From: JAVBLF01 sp031553675
GTDB lineage: Bacteria; Bacillota; Clostridia; Christensenellales; CALWSW01
NCBI GenBank assembly: GCA_031553675.1
Contig: JAVBLF010000079.1
Coordinates: forward strand, 1 to 54,828
Reading direction: 5' to 3'
DNA: 54,828 nt
The position numbers and the translations under genes were made by a program. This document shows positions 50,566 through 54,828 of this stretch, one piece after another (position 1 is the stretch's first letter; every line of letters starts with the position of its first letter). The notes under the pieces were generated by a model. The model was not told the DNA's origin. It worked only from the letters and a program-made list of their open reading frames with translations, and ran no database searches.

Positions 50566-51177
50566 ATGAAAAGCAAATTGATCCATGGGAAGCGCGCTGC
50601 TTTGGCCTGTTTTGCCTTGGCAATCGCTGTGAGCGGCGCGGCCTGCAACAAGAACGACGCGTTGCTGCCGGGCACGACGCAGCAAGCGCTGCTCCCCGCC
50701 GTGACGGATCCGTTTCTGATGAACGAACCGTATGCGGCCGACCGTTACGGCACCTACGACCGAGCGAACGACGGCTTGCAGGACAGCTTGACGGAGTTCG
50801 ACCTCATGGCCGGGCCAACGCCGCTTCCCACCACCCGCACGAGCGCCATCCCCACGATCCCCGGGCGCAGTGAGGACGTGGATCTAGCCGTGATCGAAAA
50901 GGTCAAGAAAGTGGCGATCGAGCAGCCCGATGTAAAGAACGCTGCCGTCGTCGTCACGCACGATGGCAATGTGCTCGTCGCGCTTGAGCTGAGGAAAAAC
51001 AACGTCGCGCTATCCGACAAGAGCACAACCGCCATCATGAAAGCGGCAAAAACGCGCGGTGTCGCCCGCATCACAACCGATCCCGCGCATTACGCCACCA
51101 TCAAGGCACTCGAATTCACAGCCAACGGCGCCGCCGTCACAGCCGATCGCATCCGCGACATCTGGAATGGACTCTAA
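50566..51177 (+). CDS. YhcN/YlaJ family lipoprotein
   Basis: The 203-residue protein has a lipoprotein signal with Cys27 (AVSGAACNK). A Pro/Thr linker follows, and then a ~85-residue domain (AVIEKVKKVAIEQPDVKNAAVVVTHDGNVLVALEL, ITTDP) typical of YhcN/YlaJ. These proteins are associated with spore membranes in Bacillus. ATG 50566 has GGAGG at 7 nt; ATG 50560 is too close to it. Sporulation control is suggested by family only; I could not assign a sporulation promoter. Confidence 0.85.
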   Translation: MKSKLIHGKRAALACFALAIAVSGAACNKNDALLPGTTQQALLPAVTDPFLMNEPYAADRYGTYDRANDGLQDSLTEFDLMAGPTPLPTTRTSAIPTIPGRSEDVDLAVIEKVKKVAIEQPDVKNAAVVVTHDGNVLVALELRKNNVALSDKSTTAIMKAAKTRGVARITTDPAHYATIKALEFTANGAAVTADRIRDIWNGL

Positions 51178-51192
51178 TAACGGAATTGACAC

Positions 51193-51221
51193 AAAAAAAA
51201 AGTGGCCGCGGCCACTTTTTT
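51193..51221 (+). terminator. Terminator after the YhcN/YlaJ gene
   Basis: AAAAAAAAAGTGGCCGCGGCCACTTTTTT, with the same AAAAAAGTGGC stem as those at 12906, 42431 and 42550. Confidence 0.85.
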
Positions 51222-51230
51222 ATTTCTAAC

Positions 51231-51409
51231 GCCAATCAAGGGTTGAACTTTGTTCAGGCAAAAATGGGATGATCCTTATGGTACGCGGGCGATCTGTAAT
51301 CGCCCCTACATCCCGATAGCCTTGTTTGTGCGCCTGTAGGGGCGATTATCAATCACCCGTTGCAGCCAAACAGCCTCGCGATACGTTAGCTTAGTAGCCC
51401 TTGATTCGC
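51231..51409 (-). mobile_element. MITE-like element, family 1, copy C
   Basis: This 179 bp copy is in reverse orientation to copies A and B. Its ends are GCCAATCAAGGGTT and GCCCTTGATTCGC. The flanking 9-mers ATTTCTAAC (51222-51230) and ATTTCTAGT (51410-51418) match at 7 of 9. The right one spans the stop codon of the uridine-kinase-like gene. Confidence 0.85.
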
Positions 51410-51413
51410 ATTT

Positions 51414-53159
51414 CTAGTGTTCGAAAACGCCGCCGCCGATGAACTCGCGCAACAGAGAGGTGTTGGGGATGATGCTCTCATCGTTGCGAACGGTGAAGTA
51501 ATTGAGGAACTTGTTGATGCGATTGGCTTCGAGGTGGTAGGGGCTGTCGCAGGGGATGGCCTCGAGCAACGGTTTGGCGTACTTCGCGAGAAAGAGCAAC
51601 TCGTAAACGAGGGTTGAGTTGAACATCACGTCGCAGCGCTCCTGGAAGGGGAAGATCCACTTGTTTTCACCCGCGCCCACGCTAGGCCACATCTCAAACG
51701 TCAGTTCAGCAGCGGCGCCCCGGAATTGGTAATCGCGCACGAGGCGGCGGATGAGGCGGACGTCGGTCGTCGAGATGCGGTTGTGGTTGTCGAGGTTGAG
51801 TTGGGTGAGCGCGCTGATGTAGATCTTAAATTTTTCATTGCGCGGGATCGACTCGGTCAGCATGTCGTTCAGCCCGTGGATGCCCTCGATCAGCAGCACG
51901 TCGTTTTCGCCCAGGCGGAGGAAGCGGCCGGTGTTCGATTCGCTTTTTCCGGTCTGGAAGTTAAAGCGTGGCAGTTCGACCTCGTGTCCGGCGAGCAGGT
52001 TTTTCATCTGCTCGTTGAAAAGCGGAAGGTTGAGGGTGTTGATGTCTTCGAGATCGAGCGTGCCGTCCTCTTTGCGGGGGATGGCGTCGCGGTCGATGTA
52101 GTAGTTGTCGAGCGAGATCATGATGGGTTTTTTGCCGCTGACCCGAAGCTGAAGGCGGAGCTTTTGCGTAAAGGTGGTCTTGCCGGACGAGGAGGGTCCT
52201 GCGACGAGCACGACGCGTTTTCCGAGCGCGCGGATCTCCTGGGCAAAGCGAACGATCTCCTGGTCATGGCGGGCTTCGTTGATCAGCACGAATTCGTCGA
52301 GCGATCCGCTTTCGGCCATTTCGTTGAGGTCGGCGACCGTGCTGCAATCGAGGATACGGGCCCAGCGCTCGCTTTCGCGGAAGACGTGCATGAGCTTGCG
52401 CGGCGGATCGAAATTGAGCTCGGCGTCGGGATCGCCGCGCTGTGGGTAGAGCAACACAAAGCCGGGCGTCTCATATTCGAGGCGGAAGCGCTGCAGGTAG
52501 CCGGTGGACGGCGGGACGTGCCCGTAGAAGTAGTCGATGCAATCGCCGCATCGGTAGACCTTGAATTCCTTGTTTTCGCGGAAGCGAAGCAGGCGGGCTT
52601 TGTCGGTTTGGCCGTCGCCGTTGTAAAGCTCGATCGCCTGATCGCGGCTGATCATCATGCGCACGAAGGGTTCGTCGCGCTCGACGTATTGGCGCATGAC
52701 GCGGCCGATCTTGTCGACGTCGAAGGGGGTCAGGGGTTCGCGCCCTTCGATCTCGCAGTACAGACCTTTGCCGACCTTGTGCTCGATGATCAGCTTGGCG
52801 CCGGGCAGCACTTCTTTGCAGGCGCGCACCAAAATATGTTGAAGCCCGCGCAGATAGCTGCGGTTGCCTTCCGCCGTGCCGATGTCGTAGGTTCGAATCA
52901 CGTCGCCCTCGGATGGGATGAAGTAGAGCTCGACGAGTTTGTGGTTGACCTGCGCGACGATGACCGGGGTTTCTTCTTTGCCCTGGGCATGTGTCAAAAC
53001 ATCTTCGAGCGAGGCGCCCCGCGCGATGCTGCGCGCTTCGCCGTTCCACGTGACGTCGATCGTGTCGCCGCCCGGGGCATGTGGAATTTCGCCCGCGTCG
53101 CTCGAGGCGTCTTTCGCCGTTGCTTCCGAATTGATCTCTTCCATTCTTTCCTTCTTCAT
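51414..53159 (-). CDS. TGS-domain uridine kinase-like nucleoside kinase
   Basis: The 581-residue protein starts with a TGS/ThrRS-like N-terminal part (IDVTWNGEARSIARGASLEDVL). A threonyl-tRNA-synthetase-like second domain follows (IIEHKVGKGLYCEIEG). The phosphoribulokinase/uridine kinase domain begins near residue 310 with Walker A AGPSSSGKTTF, then SLDNYYIDRD, LLIEGIHGLN and RISTTDVRLIRRLVRD. This architecture is common in Clostridia and annotated as nucleoside kinase. It probably phosphorylates uridine or a related compound. ATG 53159 lies after GGAAGGAACGTGCC. Its stop overlaps the 9 bp flank of a MITE. Confidence 0.9.
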   Translation of the reverse strand: MKKERMEEINSEATAKDASSDAGEIPHAPGGDTIDVTWNGEARSIARGASLEDVLTHAQGKEETPVIVAQVNHKLVELYFIPSEGDVIRTYDIGTAEGNRSYLRGLQHILVRACKEVLPGAKLIIEHKVGKGLYCEIEGREPLTPFDVDKIGRVMRQYVERDEPFVRMMISRDQAIELYNGDGQTDKARLLRFRENKEFKVYRCGDCIDYFYGHVPPSTGYLQRFRLEYETPGFVLLYPQRGDPDAELNFDPPRKLMHVFRESERWARILDCSTVADLNEMAESGSLDEFVLINEARHDQEIVRFAQEIRALGKRVVLVAGPSSSGKTTFTQKLRLQLRVSGKKPIMISLDNYYIDRDAIPRKEDGTLDLEDINTLNLPLFNEQMKNLLAGHEVELPRFNFQTGKSESNTGRFLRLGENDVLLIEGIHGLNDMLTESIPRNEKFKIYISALTQLNLDNHNRISTTDVRLIRRLVRDYQFRGAAAELTFEMWPSVGAGENKWIFPFQERCDVMFNSTLVYELLFLAKYAKPLLEAIPCDSPYHLEANRINKFLNYFTVRNDESIIPNTSLLREFIGGGVFEH

Positions 53160-53459
53160 GGCACGTTCCTTCCATGTGGCTGTCGCGGTTCAATGCGCAC
53201 ACGATCAGCCTATGCGCGCGGCTTGTCGAACTTCACAAGTCGCGGGGGTGGAAAATCATTGGATGATACTGGGTTTCCACTAGTATACCCCAAAATAGCG
53301 CTTCTGCCTAGTTTTCTCAAGGGAAAACTGCGCCGTTTGGGCCATCGCAGACTTTACAGCTTGCGGACAAAGTGCGATAATGTATGGAGTTCATCGCGCC
53401 GCCAAAAGGCTGCCGAAGCGCGCGCGAACGCCGACCAATTCTGAAAAAGAGGTTATCGC
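53160..53459. other. 300 bp divergent intergenic region
   Basis: It holds promoters for both flanking genes. On the plus strand TTTACA-17-GATAAT lies at 53353-53381; on the minus strand TATACT lies near 53282-53287 with a weak -35. A hairpin AGTTTTC/GAAAACT sits near 53311-53330. No gene is seen. Confidence 0.6.
53353..53381 (+). promoter_or_regulatory. Promoter for the GerMN lipoprotein gene
   Basis: TTTACA, a 17 bp spacer and GATAAT, 78 bp before the GTG start. Confidence 0.65.
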
Positions 53460-54599
53460 GTGAAAGGTCTCGTCACTCTGCTATGTGCCGCCACGGCGCT
53501 TGTCGTGGCATTGGGCGCCTGCAATCCGCAAACGACGGACGCGCCTGTGATCGCGCCGGTCGAAACGGAGCGACTCACGCCGAGCCCCACGCCCATTCTC
53601 ACGCCGAGTCCGACGCCCACGCCCGCCTCCACACCCGAACCCAGCCCCATTCACTACGAGATCGACCAGTTCTTTCCGAAAGACAACTTCTTCTTTCAAT
53701 ACACGATTCGCCCCTCTGACGACAGCGAAGGCAGCTATGTCGAATACCGCGCCAGTGACGGTGGCGACGACTGCATCCAGCGGCGCGTCAAGGGCGGCAA
53801 CCCCCGCGTTGAAGTCTACCGCTTTGACGGCGAGGCGATTCGCCGCGTCCAGACACTCAAAAACGTCGGCTACACCTACAACCTCATCCCCAAGTCGCCC
53901 AAGGAAGGCGAAGTGCTGCTCAAAGCGCCGATCGAACTCGACGCGACCTGGAAGGTCGAAGGCGGAGAGAGCAGGATCACCTCGCTCGACCACAACGTCA
54001 AATTGCCGCTCGGACGCATGCGCACCGTCGAGGTTCTGACGACCTACGACGACGGCACCAAGCTTCGCCGGCTCTTCTATCCGAGCGTCGGCCTCGTGGC
54101 CGAATACGCCTACAGCGCATCGGGCGACCTCGTCCGCAGCATCGAGGCCAACCAGTACGAGCGCGACCGCGCCTTTTCCCAGACGATCCATTTTTTCTTC
54201 GTCGACGAGACTGACCGCTCGATCTACTACATCACGAAGTCGGTCAAGGTCGCCACCAACACCGACATGACGAAAGTCTTTCTGGAGCGCCTGGCCAGCA
54301 AGCCGGGAAAGAACCTGATACCGCTCAGCAGCAGCGTGCGCATCAACTCGATCAAGTTACATGACGGCGCCGTCACGATCGACTTTTCCTCCGCCCTTGT
54401 TCGGCAGATGGAGTTGTCCCGCTTCAACTGGAGGCCCTTTCTGCAGGCGCTTTCCAACACCTTTGGCGAGTATTACCAAGTCGACCGCGTTTACTTCACC
54501 CTTGACGGCGAAGGCTTTGCCACGAAGGAAACCTTCTTGCTGATGGATGGCGAATACTTTGGCGTCGAGACCGACGAGGCACGCCCATTCAAGCCCTGA
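53460..54599 (+). CDS. GerMN-domain lipoprotein
   Basis: The 379-residue protein has a lipoprotein signal with Cys21 (VVALGAC), then a Pro/Thr-rich spacer (TPSPTPILTPSPTPTP). A beta-rich middle domain (~70-225) follows, and then a GerMN domain at about 235-350 (HFFFVDETDRSIYYITKSVKV, FLERLASKP, INSIKLHDGAVTIDFSSAL). GerM is needed for spore development and germination in Bacillus; GerMN domains also occur in non-spore wall proteins. GTG 53460 follows AAAGAGGT. A terminator lies at the stop. Confidence 0.85.
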   Translation: MKGLVTLLCAATALVVALGACNPQTTDAPVIAPVETERLTPSPTPILTPSPTPTPASTPEPSPIHYEIDQFFPKDNFFFQYTIRPSDDSEGSYVEYRASDGGDDCIQRRVKGGNPRVEVYRFDGEAIRRVQTLKNVGYTYNLIPKSPKEGEVLLKAPIELDATWKVEGGESRITSLDHNVKLPLGRMRTVEVLTTYDDGTKLRRLFYPSVGLVAEYAYSASGDLVRSIEANQYERDRAFSQTIHFFFVDETDRSIYYITKSVKVATNTDMTKVFLERLASKPGKNLIPLSSSVRINSIKLHDGAVTIDFSSALVRQMELSRFNWRPFLQALSNTFGEYYQVDRVYFTLDGEGFATKETFLLMDGEYFGVETDEARPFKP

Positions 54600-54616
54600 G
54601 CATTGCCAGGGCTTTT
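54591..54616 (+). terminator. Terminator after the GerMN gene
   Basis: AAGCCCTG-AGCATTGC-CAGGGCTTTT; the stop codon lies inside the stem. Confidence 0.75.
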
Positions 54617-54650
54617 CGTGCATCGCTTTGTGCCCTTTACGATGGCTGCG

Positions 54651-54679
54651 TTGACGAAAATTCGGAAAGTCAATAAAAT
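54651..54679 (+). promoter_or_regulatory. Promoter at the window end, target unknown
   Basis: TTGACG, a 17 bp spacer and TAAAAT. The remaining 149 bp show no convincing gene; a 36-codon frame from ATG 54678 overlaps the -10 itself and is unlikely. The transcript may serve a gene beyond the window or an RNA. Confidence 0.55.
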
Positions 54680-54828
54680 GGATTTCCATTTTCTTTTTTC
54701 ATTTGCGAAACCCATGCTCGCATTTGCACATTCGATTTGGCGCGCCGTGCGTTTTGTCTTGGATCGCCCGCGGCGTAAGGCCTGAGACGAAAACGAGTCG
54801 ATTGCCGACTTGCAATACGACGGATTGA

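Noticed and set aside
54678..54785. A 36-codon frame at the window end
   Set aside because: Its ATG overlaps the -10 of the promoter, it has no ribosome site, and the protein resembles nothing known.

Overview
This 54.8 kb window looks like a chromosomal segment of a high-GC member of the Bacillota, class Clostridia. The evidence is the oriC-proximal set jag-mnmE-mnmG-rsmG plus noc-parA-parB, two parS sites matching the Bacillus consensus, a T-box and a TPP riboswitch, RicT, YhcN/YlaJ and GerMN lipoproteins (families linked to sporulation), and strong Shine-Dalgarno sites, several of them placed in front of TTG starts. The genus cannot be named from the sequence. I see no prophage, conjugative element, CRISPR array or complete insertion sequence.

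Layout. 1-4.9 kb: 3' end of jag, a repeat-filled gap, then mnmE, mnmG, rsmG (tRNA wobble modification and 16S rRNA methylation). 4.9-6.8 kb (minus): DUF5711 protein and CvpA. 7-12.7 kb (plus): lipid kinase, CCA-adding-type nucleotidyltransferase, an alpha/beta-hydrolase lacking its nucleophile, MscS channel, DUF951, signal peptidase I. 12.9-15.7 kb (minus): noc, parA, parB with two parS sites. 15.8-17.9 kb (minus): a short alanyl-tRNA synthetase behind a T-box leader. 18-18.8 kb: DUF695/RraB-like protein. 18.8-21.6 kb (minus): psuK-psuG-comF. 21.7-26.1 kb (minus): pstS-pstC-pstA-pstB-phoU phosphate uptake cluster. 26.3 kb: tRNA-Asn(GTT), then OsmC. 27-30.6 kb: WYL/zinc-ribbon regulator, DUF1638 protein, LacI-type regulator. 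30.7-35.7 kb (plus): Orn/Lys/Arg decarboxylase-like protein, a tandem HAD protein, holB and ricT, resembling the yaaO-tmk-holB-yaaT neighbourhood but without tmk. 36-41.2 kb (plus): two secreted cell-wall proteins (SpoIID/LytB with seven SH3-like repeats, and an NlpC/P60 hydrolase). 41.3-44.6 kb (minus): small proteins, a lone MazF toxin, a GIY-YIG-like protein and thiT under a TPP riboswitch. 44.7-46.3 kb: HlyD-like membrane adaptor. 46.4-50.3 kb (minus): lgt, pncB, GH13 glycosidase. 50.5-54.6 kb: YhcN/YlaJ lipoprotein, uridine-kinase-like protein, GerMN lipoprotein.

The most unusual content is intergenic. A 178-179 bp MITE-like element with inverted ends and 9 bp target duplications occurs at least three times and has inserted into older copies of itself. 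A second, 166 bp element with TA ends occurs twice. An A/T hairpin family (five copies) and a paired-hairpin family (three copies) keep their folds while the stem sequences differ. One A/T hairpin supplies the C-terminal codons and stop of pstC. Several elements sit directly against stop codons.

All calls come from reading the sequence and translated proteins; no database search, folding program or alignment tool was run.
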